Positions 25,649 to 34,657 of a stretch of DNA of 60,925 bases are shown in pieces. Location: positions 1 through 60,925 of the forward strand of contig DAOWEO010000076.1 in assembly GCA_030638415.1 (NCBI GenBank). The letters run 5' to 3'. Source of the stretch: Bdellovibrionales bacterium. Its GTDB lineage: Bacteria; Bdellovibrionota; Bacteriovoracia; Bacteriovoracales; Bacteriovoracaceae. Below the pieces are notes generated by a model. It did not search any database. It was not told the DNA's origin and was given only the letters and a program-made list of their open reading frames with translations. Each line of letters opens with the position of its first letter. The stretch's first letter is position 1. The position numbers and the translations under genes are program-made.

Positions 25649-27379
25649 TTAGTACTCATCAATAAATCCAAATTCAATGGATACAGAACCTTTAGAGCTA
25701 AATGCAATATCTAGTACACCATTATCAATTTTAACCTTTGCATTTTGTTCATCAACAATCTTTAAAACTAAAAAACTTTTGGGGAATTTAATAGTAGCTT
25801 TTTGCTTATAACTAACAACATTACATAACGTCACCCTGCGTATACTTTCAAAATTCAACTCGCTATTTAGAGGTGAGCGCTCCAGCCAATATTCTATAAC
25901 ACCGCTATCTCCCGTGACTTCCGGATGTTTAAAAGTAAATAAAGATAAAATTTTCTGCCAAAAATCATTAATACTCTTGCGATCTAAAACTTCAAGAGGT
26001 TGGCTGCTATATAGGATAATCTGCCCATCTCCCAGAGAGACACTACGGACAATTGTATGAAAATTAACTTTTTGAACTTCTAGCTTATTTTCTATAAAAA
26101 ATGCTTCAAGCTTGCGTGCGAAAGTTTCAGATATATTATTAATATCAATAATAATTTGTTTTCCATGCATAAACAGCTTAATAATTGAGTGGAAAATATC
26201 TAAATCAAAATATTGTGCTAGAAAAAAATGTATTGAACGATTACGCTCATCATTAATAACATTTTGATACTTCTCTTTTGTGTGCTCTAAAAATAGATAT
26301 GTGCCCTGATAACGCTGCTCCAAAAGATGTAAAGGAGAGTAACTTTTTTGCCATATAGCCTGAAAATGCTGCCCAGGCTGAATAAATAGTGAAAAAAGGT
26401 TCAAGCGTGAAAAAATTAAAGGAGTATCATCCTCATAAAAATTTTCATTAATTTTCTCACTTGCCAAAATATCAACAAAATAAGATTTAGAAACGTCTTG
26501 AAGTAACTCTGAACGTTCTTGTCCTAAAAGTACAGTGGAAGGAAGCATGTTAAGTGCACATACCTGTAGCATATCCTTGAAATATCCTAGTTCATCTTCT
26601 TTACCAAAACTTCTATTAACAAAATTATGTGGGCTTCCTCCTAGAAAGCAGATATTCAACTTTCCATCCCAGTACTCACCTATTATTTCCTTGAAGCTCT
26701 CCTCATATAAATCTTTTAAATTTCTTCTAAACTCAGTATGTACAATTCGTTCTTCATCAATAGACTTAAGTGTAATTTGTTTATTCCCCTGACCTTCTAA
26801 AAAGCGCTTAAAAGCTTGTTCGTATGATGGTGAAGAATCCTCAAAGTAGGAGATAATTTTACTTGCATGAGCAAAAAAAGGTGAGAAACCAAGTACACTC
26901 ACTTGTAATTTTTGCTCAACTAAATAATTTTTAAAAGTTGTAATAAATTTTTGAAATCCTTTAAATACCTTAGGCTCATAAAAAGAGAACATCTTATGCA
27001 TCTGCTTCTCTCCATCGAGAGAGAGCCACACTTGCTGGTGGTAAAAGCTAGGCTCCTTAGCCAAAAGGTATGGAATACCTCCATTTGCAAGATATGGAGC
27101 AGGCCCAACAGGAATTAAAAATGATACTTTTTTATTAAGCTTTTGAATAATTTCAACTAACTTAACTAAATTAGCCTCTGGCTTATCCTGGCCAAAATCA
27201 AATTTGTCACCTGTTTCACTATGAAATCCCCAGTTAAGAGGGATCACAATAGAGTCAAAATCATCAGTCGTTGCTAATTTTTCTTCCCACAACGAGCTTG
27301 CAGTTTTCCAGTAAAAAAACCAATTTTCACCAGGAAAAATATTATCAAAATCGTTAACAATAGGAGTGGTTAATGTCAA
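25649..27379 (-). CDS. Large conserved protein with a GH42-like TIM-barrel N-terminus
   Basis: This is a 576-residue protein without a signal peptide. Residues 1-130 resemble clan GH-A beta-galactosidases (WFFYWKTASSLWEE, VIPLNWGFHSETGDKFDF, LIPVGPAPYLANGGIPYLLA). The expected acid/base N-E pair is not obvious, so catalysis is uncertain. A middle part with a beta-galactosidase-trimerisation-like look and a C-terminal beta region follow. The start is a TTG at 27379 with AGGGG upstream; no earlier ATG exists. It forms a two-gene operon with the 143-residue protein downstream. Carbohydrate binding or a degenerate glycosidase is a guess. Confidence 0.7.
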   Translation of the reverse strand: MTLTTPIVNDFDNIFPGENWFFYWKTASSLWEEKLATTDDFDSIVIPLNWGFHSETGDKFDFGQDKPEANLVKLVEIIQKLNKKVSFLIPVGPAPYLANGGIPYLLAKEPSFYHQQVWLSLDGEKQMHKMFSFYEPKVFKGFQKFITTFKNYLVEQKLQVSVLGFSPFFAHASKIISYFEDSSPSYEQAFKRFLEGQGNKQITLKSIDEERIVHTEFRRNLKDLYEESFKEIIGEYWDGKLNICFLGGSPHNFVNRSFGKEDELGYFKDMLQVCALNMLPSTVLLGQERSELLQDVSKSYFVDILASEKINENFYEDDTPLIFSRLNLFSLFIQPGQHFQAIWQKSYSPLHLLEQRYQGTYLFLEHTKEKYQNVINDERNRSIHFFLAQYFDLDIFHSIIKLFMHGKQIIIDINNISETFARKLEAFFIENKLEVQKVNFHTIVRSVSLGDGQIILYSSQPLEVLDRKSINDFWQKILSLFTFKHPEVTGDSGVIEYWLERSPLNSELNFESIRRVTLCNVVSYKQKATIKFPKSFLVLKIVDEQNAKVKIDNGVLDIAFSSKGSVSIEFGFIDEY

Positions 27380-27499
27380 AAAAGCCCCTTTTTCTTACAT
27401 ATAATATTCAACATGGTTACATTAGGATTTTACTTTGTCTAGTAAGCCAGATGGCCCCATTACCACTTCTATTCAATCAGGGAAAGTATCCAGCAAATC

Positions 27500-27529
27500 T
27501 TGTCAAATTATGAAATTCAGTGTTATAAG
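27500..27529 (+). promoter_or_regulatory. Candidate promoter of the acyl-CoA dehydrogenase-pgi-mutL-miaA operon
   Basis: TTGTCA (27500-27505) and TATAAG (27524-27529) are separated by 18 bases and lie about 45 bases before the first GTG. Spacing and position are good; the run of six plus-strand genes behind it has small gaps. Confidence 0.5.
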
Positions 27530-27572
27530 GAGCTGTTTAAATTACCTAATAGTATTTTGAGGAGGTCCATAA

Positions 27573-28724
27573 GTGTGGTTTTTTACTGAGGAAGAGAGAG
27601 AGTTACAGCAATTATGCAGAAATTTTGCGAAAAATGAATTAGCTCCTTTTGCTGAGCAACATGACCACGATGAATCCTTTAACTTGGCTGCATTTAAGAA
27701 GATGGGAGAGATTGGAGTTCTTGGAATTACAGCTGATCCCGAATACGGTGGCGTTGGCATGGGAGCAACAGCTGCTACAATAGTGATGGAGGAGTTTGGA
27801 AAGGCATGCCCTGCATCAACTCTCTCCTATCTTGCCCACTCCATGCTCACAATCAACAATATTCAAATGAATGGATCTGAACAGCAGAAGGCGAAGTATC
27901 TACCTAAGCTAATTACTGGTGAACATATTGGATGTATGGCAATGAGTGAGCCAGACTATGGTTCAGATGCACTAGGGATTCAGACAAAAGCAACACTTAA
28001 CTCTGACCATTATATTATCAATGGTACTAAGATGTGGATCACCAACGCTCCCTATGCAGACATCTGTTATATTTATACTCGCTCAGGCAAAGATAAAAAA
28101 GATCTAACGACCTTTATTCTGGAAAAAGAGAAAGGGCAGTTTGAAGTAGGTAAGGCTATTCACAAGATGGGAATGCGTGGATCTCCAACCTCAGAACTTG
28201 TACTAGACAAGGTTAAGATTCCCATCGAGCACCGTGTAGGAGCTGAGGGAGATTCTACCATTCATATGATGAGAAATTTAGAAATTGAGCGTATTACAAT
28301 TTCAGGCATATCACTTGGAATTGCTCAAGCTTGTGTTGACCAGTGTCTACAATATGCAAATGAGAGAAAACAATTTGGAAAAACATTAGGAAAGTTCCAG
28401 CTCATTCAAAAAATGGTTGCAGAGATGGCCACTGAAACAGAAATGATGCGTAGCTTTCTCTATAATGTCTGTAAAGAGTACGACAATGGCAATAAAGGCC
28501 CTACTTCTGCAGCAATGGTTAAACTTGCACTGCCTAAGATGGTAACAAAAATTGCTCTCGATGCCATCCAACTGCATGGAGGATATGGGTACAGTCGTGA
28601 ATTTCCACTAGAGAGACTAATGCGTGATAATAAACTTAACGAAATTGGAGCTGGTACTAACGAAGTAATGATTCTCATCATTGCAAAAAACTTATTAAAA
28701 GCTCAACAAGAAAAAATGCAATAG
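27573..28724 (+). CDS. Acyl-CoA dehydrogenase, isovaleryl-CoA-like
   Basis: This 383-residue FAD enzyme oxidises an acyl-CoA to the 2,3-enoyl-CoA. It has AMSEPDYGSDA, MWITNAP, GSPTSEL, ERKQFGKTLGKFQ and QLHGGYGYSREFPLERLMRD. The usual catalytic Glu near the C-terminus is replaced (GAGTNEV instead of EGTxE), as in isovaleryl-CoA dehydrogenase, where the base is a Glu in the helix ahead; NLEIERI fits that place. A short branched-chain substrate, as in leucine breakdown, is therefore likely. GTG start with GGAGG nine bases upstream. First gene of a six-gene operon. Confidence 0.93.
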   Translation: MWFFTEEERELQQLCRNFAKNELAPFAEQHDHDESFNLAAFKKMGEIGVLGITADPEYGGVGMGATAATIVMEEFGKACPASTLSYLAHSMLTINNIQMNGSEQQKAKYLPKLITGEHIGCMAMSEPDYGSDALGIQTKATLNSDHYIINGTKMWITNAPYADICYIYTRSGKDKKDLTTFILEKEKGQFEVGKAIHKMGMRGSPTSELVLDKVKIPIEHRVGAEGDSTIHMMRNLEIERITISGISLGIAQACVDQCLQYANERKQFGKTLGKFQLIQKMVAEMATETEMMRSFLYNVCKEYDNGNKGPTSAAMVKLALPKMVTKIALDAIQLHGGYGYSREFPLERLMRDNKLNEIGAGTNEVMILIIAKNLLKAQQEKMQ

Positions 28725-28739
28725 ATAGAGGAACTCAAC

Positions 28740-29873
28740 ATGAATGAACTACAACAAGAGATACAGCTACAGTTAGAAAAATATCGCCTTGATAAAATCG
28801 AACCTACCGCAGAAGCTGATGACCATGCAGAAAAATTCCGCATGGAAATTTTTAATGAGCTTGGAGAACTAGGATTTACGGGGGTTACAACTTCTGAAGA
28901 TTATGATGGCACAGGTTTGGGATACCAAGATCTATGTGTTGTTTTATCTGAATTGTCCAAGTCCTCAGTATCTTATGCTGTTACAATTTCAGTTTCATCT
29001 ATGGTGCAAGGTATATTTTCACAGTTTGCCAATGAACAACAAAAGAAAAAATATCTTCCAGCGCTAGCAACCGGTCAGGAAATTGGTGCATTTGGGCTCA
29101 CTGAATCTTCAGCAGGATCAGACGCAGCATCTTTAAAAACAACTGCAAAAAAAGTTGATGGTGGATATATTTTAAATGGTTCAAAAATGTTTATCACCTC
29201 AGGAAGTATTGCATCAACATTTATTGTTATGGCAAGGACTGGAGGAGAAGGAGCCAAGGGAATTTCTGCATTTATTGTTCGTAATGATGCTAGTGGATTT
29301 TCTGTTGGTAAAAAAGAGAAAAAGATGGGCTGGAAGGTCTCACCAACAACTGAACTGATTTTTGAAAACTGCTTCGTTGCAGATGAAAATCTTTTAGCAC
29401 AAGAAGGCATGGGCTTTAAAATTGCCATGGCGGCCCTAGACCGTGGTAGAATCACCATTGGCTCAATTGCTGTTGGACTGGCGGAACGGGCTTTAGAAGA
29501 GTCTTTAAAATACTCATTAGAACGAAAGCAATTCAAGCAAGAAATTTTTAATTTTCAAGGGCTCCAATTTATGATGGCAGATATGGCCACAGAACTTGAA
29601 GCAAGTCGCCTGTTAGTTAATGAAAGTGCACGTCTTTTTGATGAAAACAAAAATAATCAAAAGCTTGCCTGTATGGCCAAGTTAAAAGCAACTGATACAG
29701 CAATGAAAGTAACAACTGATGGTGTTCAAATTTTTGGTGGAGTGGGATATACCAGTGAATATCCGATGGAACGATTTATGCGTGATGCAAAAGTTCTTCA
29801 AATTGTTGAAGGATCAAACCAAATACAACGACTAGTTATTGCCCGTAATTTACAAAAGCAGTATTCAATCTAA
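28740..29873 (+). CDS. Acyl-CoA dehydrogenase, short/branched-chain type
   Basis: This is a second 377-residue acyl-CoA dehydrogenase, 15 bases after the first. It has FGLTESSAGSDAAS, KMFITSGS, GWKVSPTTELIF, LERKQFKQEIFNFQ and GGVGYTSEYPMERFMRDAK. Unlike its neighbour it keeps the C-terminal catalytic Glu (IVEGSNQIQ). The tandem pair probably handles two different acyl chains. No electron-transfer flavoprotein, enoyl hydratase or thiolase gene lies nearby. Confidence 0.93.
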   Translation: MNELQQEIQLQLEKYRLDKIEPTAEADDHAEKFRMEIFNELGELGFTGVTTSEDYDGTGLGYQDLCVVLSELSKSSVSYAVTISVSSMVQGIFSQFANEQQKKKYLPALATGQEIGAFGLTESSAGSDAASLKTTAKKVDGGYILNGSKMFITSGSIASTFIVMARTGGEGAKGISAFIVRNDASGFSVGKKEKKMGWKVSPTTELIFENCFVADENLLAQEGMGFKIAMAALDRGRITIGSIAVGLAERALEESLKYSLERKQFKQEIFNFQGLQFMMADMATELEASRLLVNESARLFDENKNNQKLACMAKLKATDTAMKVTTDGVQIFGGVGYTSEYPMERFMRDAKVLQIVEGSNQIQRLVIARNLQKQYSI

Positions 29874-29884
29874 GGGAGTAAGAC

Positions 29885-31159
29885 ATGGCAATTAATATCC
29901 AATTACCAACATTCGACAGAAGCCAAGCACGCTATCAACAAGATTTTTTAGAAGATAAATTCACCTCTTTTAAAAATACTGTCAATAATCCTAACATTGG
30001 TTTTTTTAATATTATTAACGATGAAAGTTTGGTCACAGAGTGCCAAGAAATTTATCAACAACACAAGAAACGTGTCAAATGTTTCGTACAAATCGGCATT
30101 GGTGGAAGCTCCCTCGGTCCTGAGATGCTAACCTCTGCAATTAATAATAGTGGTGTACAATTTTTATATATTAATAATATTGATCCCGATGAACTTTTTG
30201 AACAATTGGCCAGCATTACTAATATTCATGAAACTCTGTTTTACTTTGTTTCAAAATCAGGAGGAACAGCGGAGACAATGGCCTCCTTTGCTATCATTAC
30301 AAATTGGCTCAAGGATCAAGGTATAACTCAAAAAGAGTTACCAAGCTACTACGTCTTTGGCACTGATCCGACAAAAAGCGACATGCTTAATCTCGGCCGA
30401 GAGCTAGGTATTAGCTGTATTTCAGTTCCAACTAATGTTGGAGGACGCTTTAGTGTTTTAACGCCTGTAGGATTCCTACCTGCAATATTTGCGGGACAAG
30501 ATCTAACTAGTCTACTTGCAGGAGCAAAAGAGACACGCGAATCGATTTTAAATAACAAACTCGAAGAAAACTCACTATTTCTGCTCGCATCTTATCTCGA
30601 TGAATTAAAATCACAAGGGGTAAATCAAACTATATTTATGCCTTACTCCTCAAAATTAAGAAACTTATCCTTTTGGTTTGTGCAACTATGGGCTGAAAGC
30701 TTAGGGAAAAAATACTCTTTAGATCAAAAAGAAGTTAATCAAGGACTAACCCCAATTCCTGCTTATGGTGCTACCGACCAACATTCGCAAATGCAACTTT
30801 TTATGGAGGGTCCCTACGACAAGGTATTTTTCATGCTAGAGGTAGAGAATTTTCAACATGACTACTCTCTGGAAAACTGCTTTGGCACCCCTTCCTTAGT
30901 AAAGCTAAGCCACTACACCCTAGCACAACTAATGAAAGCAGAATTTCAAGGTACACTTACTGCCCTCACTGAAGCAAAACGTCCATTTGTCCACTTCAAG
31001 ATGAATAAAAATTGTGAGCACAACCTTGGGGCTCTGATTCTATTTTTTGAAAGCTTGACTGCCTTAATGGGTCATTACCTTAATATTGACCCTTTTGATC
31101 AGCCTGGTGTTGAAGCAGGAAAAAAGTATGCATTTGAATGGTTGGCCCGAAAAAGGTAA
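29885..31159 (+). CDS. pgi: Glucose-6-phosphate isomerase
   Basis: This 424-residue cytoplasmic enzyme interconverts glucose 6-phosphate and fructose 6-phosphate. It has GIGGSSLGPEM, FVSKSGGTAETMASF, NVGGRFSVLTPVG, YGATDQHSQMQLFMEGP and the C-terminal signature DQPGVEAGKKYA. It is the short bacterial form (about 420-450 residues) rather than the 550-residue E. coli form. It lies 11 bases after the second dehydrogenase. With fbaA in the same window it gives part of upper glycolysis/gluconeogenesis. Confidence 0.96.
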   Translation: MAINIQLPTFDRSQARYQQDFLEDKFTSFKNTVNNPNIGFFNIINDESLVTECQEIYQQHKKRVKCFVQIGIGGSSLGPEMLTSAINNSGVQFLYINNIDPDELFEQLASITNIHETLFYFVSKSGGTAETMASFAIITNWLKDQGITQKELPSYYVFGTDPTKSDMLNLGRELGISCISVPTNVGGRFSVLTPVGFLPAIFAGQDLTSLLAGAKETRESILNNKLEENSLFLLASYLDELKSQGVNQTIFMPYSSKLRNLSFWFVQLWAESLGKKYSLDQKEVNQGLTPIPAYGATDQHSQMQLFMEGPYDKVFFMLEVENFQHDYSLENCFGTPSLVKLSHYTLAQLMKAEFQGTLTALTEAKRPFVHFKMNKNCEHNLGALILFFESLTALMGHYLNIDPFDQPGVEAGKKYAFEWLARKR

Positions 31160-31201
31160 GATATAAGATAACTATTTTAATTTCAACAGTCAGGAAAAGA
31201 T

Positions 31202-32110
31202 ATGGCCAGTAGCGATACAACAATTGTTTTAACCGATATTACAGCAGCACTATCAACTTCAGAAAAAGAAGCCGAAGGAAAACCTGCTGCACTAATTGTT
31301 GTTGGTGGTGACCTAAATGGAACAATTTTTGATATTGAAGGCCACGAGGTTAAAGTTGGTAGAAATCCTGAAAGTGAAATAACCTTAGAATTCCAAGGAG
31401 TCTCTAGACATCACTTTAGTCTGATTGTTAGAGAAGACGGAGTACGATTAGAGGACAAAGGTTCTAGGAACGGAACCTATTTAAACAACAAAAAAATTGA
31501 AAAAACAGCAGAGCTATTAAAAGGTGACATAATAAAACTAGGCTCAATAGCCTTACGTTTTATTCCTAAAGGTGATCCTGAAAGACTCACCTATGATAAG
31601 CTTAATATGGAAGCCAATACTGATGGCCTCACCAAGTGCTTTAACAAAGTCTATTTTAATAATTCAGCTGAAATTGAAGTAAAAAAATGTAAAGTGACAG
31701 GATCACCACTAGCCTTAGTTATGCTTGATCTTGACCATTTTAAACATCTAAATGATAACTATGGTCATGATGCTGGTGACTTCGTTCTAAAAGAGCTGTC
31801 TGAAATTATTAGAAAAAATGGAGTTCGCGACAATGACGTTTTTGCACGGTATGGTGGCGAAGAGTTCTGCATATTACTGCCTCAAACAAATTTAAAAAAT
31901 GGATTTGAAATTGCTGAGAGACTACGCCAAACCATAGAAGCTCATCAATTTATCTATGATGGACAAAGATTACCCGTAACAGCTTCAATTGGAATTGCAG
32001 ACTATCGCCAAGGTGTTCTTACTGGAATTGATCTATTTAAAAGAGCAGATAAAGCTGTATACATCTCTAAAGAAAATGGCCGAAATCAGGTAAATTTCTT
32101 TCGAGGCTAA
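31202..32110 (+). CDS. FHA-GGDEF diguanylate cyclase
   Basis: This is a 302-residue cytoplasmic protein. Residues about 25-120 are an FHA domain (VKVGRNPESEITL, VSRHHF, GSRNGTYLN) that binds phosphothreonine; residues about 135-300 are a GGDEF domain (TDGLTKCFN start, ARYGGEEFCILLP active site). An RxxD product-inhibition site (RDND) lies five residues before GGEEF. The enzyme should make c-di-GMP, with output tuned by a Ser/Thr kinase through FHA. The same domain order is known in Bdellovibrio cyclases. Its product could serve the PilZ protein at 8.1-9.0 kb. Seven bases before mutL. Confidence 0.95.
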   Translation: MASSDTTIVLTDITAALSTSEKEAEGKPAALIVVGGDLNGTIFDIEGHEVKVGRNPESEITLEFQGVSRHHFSLIVREDGVRLEDKGSRNGTYLNNKKIEKTAELLKGDIIKLGSIALRFIPKGDPERLTYDKLNMEANTDGLTKCFNKVYFNNSAEIEVKKCKVTGSPLALVMLDLDHFKHLNDNYGHDAGDFVLKELSEIIRKNGVRDNDVFARYGGEEFCILLPQTNLKNGFEIAERLRQTIEAHQFIYDGQRLPVTASIGIADYRQGVLTGIDLFKRADKAVYISKENGRNQVNFFRG

Positions 32111-32116
32111 AACAAG

Positions 32117-33733
32117 ATGAGCCTTACACCTCAAATTAAGCAAAAAATTCAAAAACTGCCCAATTTTCTTATTGATCAAATTAAAGCTGGTGAAGTTATT
32201 GAATCCCCCTCCTCCCTAATTAAGGAGCTTTTAGAAAATGCTATCGATGCCAAAGCTACTACCATTGACATTGAAATTATGGGCAACGGAATTACAAATA
32301 TAACAATCTCAGACGATGGAGAAGGCATTAAGCATAATGAACTTCCACTTGCCTTTGAACGCCACGCAACCTCAAAAATTACCTCCTATGATGATCTGTA
32401 TAGATTATATAGCTTTGGATTCAGAGGAGAGGCTCTGGCCAGTGCTGCAAGTATCTCTAGAATTTCATGTACCAGTTGTCCGTTGACCGGAGAGGGCGGG
32501 AGAATCATGATTGAAGGAGGTAAGCAACTTAGCCTAACTCCTATCACCATGGAACAACATGGAACAACTATCAGCATCTCCGATCTTTTTTTTAACACCC
32601 CCGTTAGAATGAAATTTATCAAAGGCCAAAAAAGTGAAAAAAAATCTATCACTAGAATTTTATTTGCCTATATTTTATCAAATCCTAAAATAACTTTTTC
32701 AGTAAAGTGGGACAATGAAGAAAAAATAATTTATCCCAAAATAAATGAAAAAGAAAAGCTGCTTGAAAACAGAGCTATTCAAATTTTTCCATGGCTCAAA
32801 AGTACTGATAATCTTATTTCATTTTCACAAGAATACAACGACCATTCTATCTGCGGTTTTTTACAAATAGCTTCTAGTAAAAGTACGACAAAAAGGGCTA
32901 ACTACCTATTTGCCAATCATAGACTTTTTACGGAACAATCCTACCATTACCAAATAACCCAACTAGGAAAAAAAATATGGAAGGAAGGCGAACAAGGTAG
33001 CTACATTGCTTTTCTCACTATTCCCCCACAACATATTGATGTAAATATCCACCCCTCTAAAACACGTATTAAATTTGCCCATAGTGGTGACGTATATGCA
33101 CTGTTATCCTCTGCAATAAAACAAAAAATAGTACTTTTCCAACAGCAAAATCCAATAATTGCCAGTCACACTGCAAACCAAGATCACGTCCCGCAACGAA
33201 AAACGGATGGGCAAAGTATAGAAGTTCCTATTTTCAATGATGGCAACACTCCTCTCACCTCTCTAACTTCAGGCATCTCTTCTTATCGTCATAAAAATCA
33301 AGTATACTTAATAAATGAGCAACAACTATTTTCTTTAATAATGGAATCCACTTATGACCCCCTAAATGCTGAAGACAGCAGTGTGCCTCTACTAATCACT
33401 AGACCTTTTTCCGTAGACCAAGACAAATCACAGCTGCTTGGTTTTTTACAAGAACACGGTATACTATTTGACCTTCTAAATAAGCAAACAATATTGCTTA
33501 AGGCACTGCCCCAATTACTCTCATCTCTCCCAGTACATGATATAATGACTGAAATATTAGCCTGTTCTAATAATAAAAATAAATATTGCTGGAAAGACCT
33601 ATTACCATCACACTTTAACTACACAAAAATTTTGTATGAGATAGCTTTATCAGATATGGAATTAACCCTACAAAAGCATCTATCTAAATGGTTTCGGGTC
33701 AACTTAAAAGCTATAGAAACCAATAATGACTAA
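32117..33733 (+). CDS. mutL: DNA mismatch repair protein MutL (no endonuclease motif)
   Basis: This is a 538-residue GHKL ATPase. The N-terminal half has KELLENAIDA with the catalytic Glu, SDDGEGI, RHATSKI and GFRGEALAS. A linker near residues 345-380 precedes a shortened C-terminal dimerisation domain (QVYLINEQQLFSL, PLLITRPF). The DQHA(x)2E(x)4E endonuclease motif usual in bacteria without MutH is not seen, so this looks E. coli-like in domain content. It overlaps miaA by eight bases; mutL-miaA linkage is widely conserved. Confidence 0.96.
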   Translation: MSLTPQIKQKIQKLPNFLIDQIKAGEVIESPSSLIKELLENAIDAKATTIDIEIMGNGITNITISDDGEGIKHNELPLAFERHATSKITSYDDLYRLYSFGFRGEALASAASISRISCTSCPLTGEGGRIMIEGGKQLSLTPITMEQHGTTISISDLFFNTPVRMKFIKGQKSEKKSITRILFAYILSNPKITFSVKWDNEEKIIYPKINEKEKLLENRAIQIFPWLKSTDNLISFSQEYNDHSICGFLQIASSKSTTKRANYLFANHRLFTEQSYHYQITQLGKKIWKEGEQGSYIAFLTIPPQHIDVNIHPSKTRIKFAHSGDVYALLSSAIKQKIVLFQQQNPIIASHTANQDHVPQRKTDGQSIEVPIFNDGNTPLTSLTSGISSYRHKNQVYLINEQQLFSLIMESTYDPLNAEDSSVPLLITRPFSVDQDKSQLLGFLQEHGILFDLLNKQTILLKALPQLLSSLPVHDIMTEILACSNNKNKYCWKDLLPSHFNYTKILYEIALSDMELTLQKHLSKWFRVNLKAIETNND

Positions 33734-34649
33734 ACAAGATATAACAATTATCTCAGGTGCAACAGCAACAGGAAAAACTACTTACGCACTTAATTACGCG
33801 GCAAAATTGATGAGTCAAGGAGACAAAGTTGTTATTATTAACTTTGACTCTCTACTCTTTTACAGAGAGCTCAATATCGGTACAGCAAAACCTAGCAAAC
33901 ACGAGCAAGAGACCATTCCTCACGAAATGATAGATATATGCTCGGCTACTACTCCTATAAATGCTTATGACTATTGCGTCGAAACGCTAAAACTTGTAGA
34001 TCAATACCATAATAAAAATTACAATATTCTGCTAGTTGGAGGCAGTGGATTTTATATTAGAGCGTTAGTAAAAGGAATGTATAACTCTCCACCAATTTCC
34101 GATTTAACTCACACAACTGTTGAACAAATAATGCAAGACAAAGGAATTGATCAGGTTCGACTGATGCTTCAAAAATTTGATCTTGAATCATTCAACTCAC
34201 TACACCCAAACGATCACTACCGTAATATTCGGGCACTTGAACACTGGTTAGAACACCAAACCCCACTATCTCAACAAAAAAAAGAGTTTGCAGCTCAGGA
34301 ACCATATAATTTTGCTCTTAATAAACATGGATGGCATGTCAACCACCACTACTTAGTAGTTGAAAAAGAGCAACACTGGGATATTATAAAACAAAGGACC
34401 AAGCAGATGATTAGCGCAGGCCTCATCGATGAAGTTGACAACTTACTAAAAAATGGCTTTTCTGGAATAGAAAAGCCACTTCAATCGATTGGTTACAAAG
34501 AAACCATTGACTACCTCAATGGTAAAATAACAACAAGTGATGAACTCATAGAAAAGATTTATATTGCCACTAGAAGATTAGCAAAATCACAAAAGACCTT
34601 TTTTAAAAAAATAATGCCACTAGATATTATTGAAAAAGAAATTAATTAA
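33726..34649 (+). CDS. miaA: tRNA dimethylallyltransferase
   Basis: This is a 307-residue cytoplasmic enzyme that transfers a dimethylallyl group to A37 of tRNAs reading UNN codons. It has a P-loop SGATATGKTT, NFDSLLFYRELNIGTAKPS with the catalytic Asp, HEMID, VGGSGFYIRALVKG, and QSIGYKE towards the C-terminus. Length and motif order are standard. The ATG overlaps the mutL stop (eight bases). Last gene of the operon, it faces a convergent gene with a gap of eight bases. Confidence 0.95.
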   Translation: MTKQDITIISGATATGKTTYALNYAAKLMSQGDKVVIINFDSLLFYRELNIGTAKPSKHEQETIPHEMIDICSATTPINAYDYCVETLKLVDQYHNKNYNILLVGGSGFYIRALVKGMYNSPPISDLTHTTVEQIMQDKGIDQVRLMLQKFDLESFNSLHPNDHYRNIRALEHWLEHQTPLSQQKKEFAAQEPYNFALNKHGWHVNHHYLVVEKEQHWDIIKQRTKQMISAGLIDEVDNLLKNGFSGIEKPLQSIGYKETIDYLNGKITTSDELIEKIYIATRRLAKSQKTFFKKIMPLDIIEKEIN

Positions 34650-34657
34650 AAGAATTA

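Noticed and set aside
29075..29536. Minus-strand open frame of 153 codons inside the second acyl-CoA dehydrogenase
   Set aside because: It is antisense to a clearly conserved enzyme and has no ribosome site or family resemblance.
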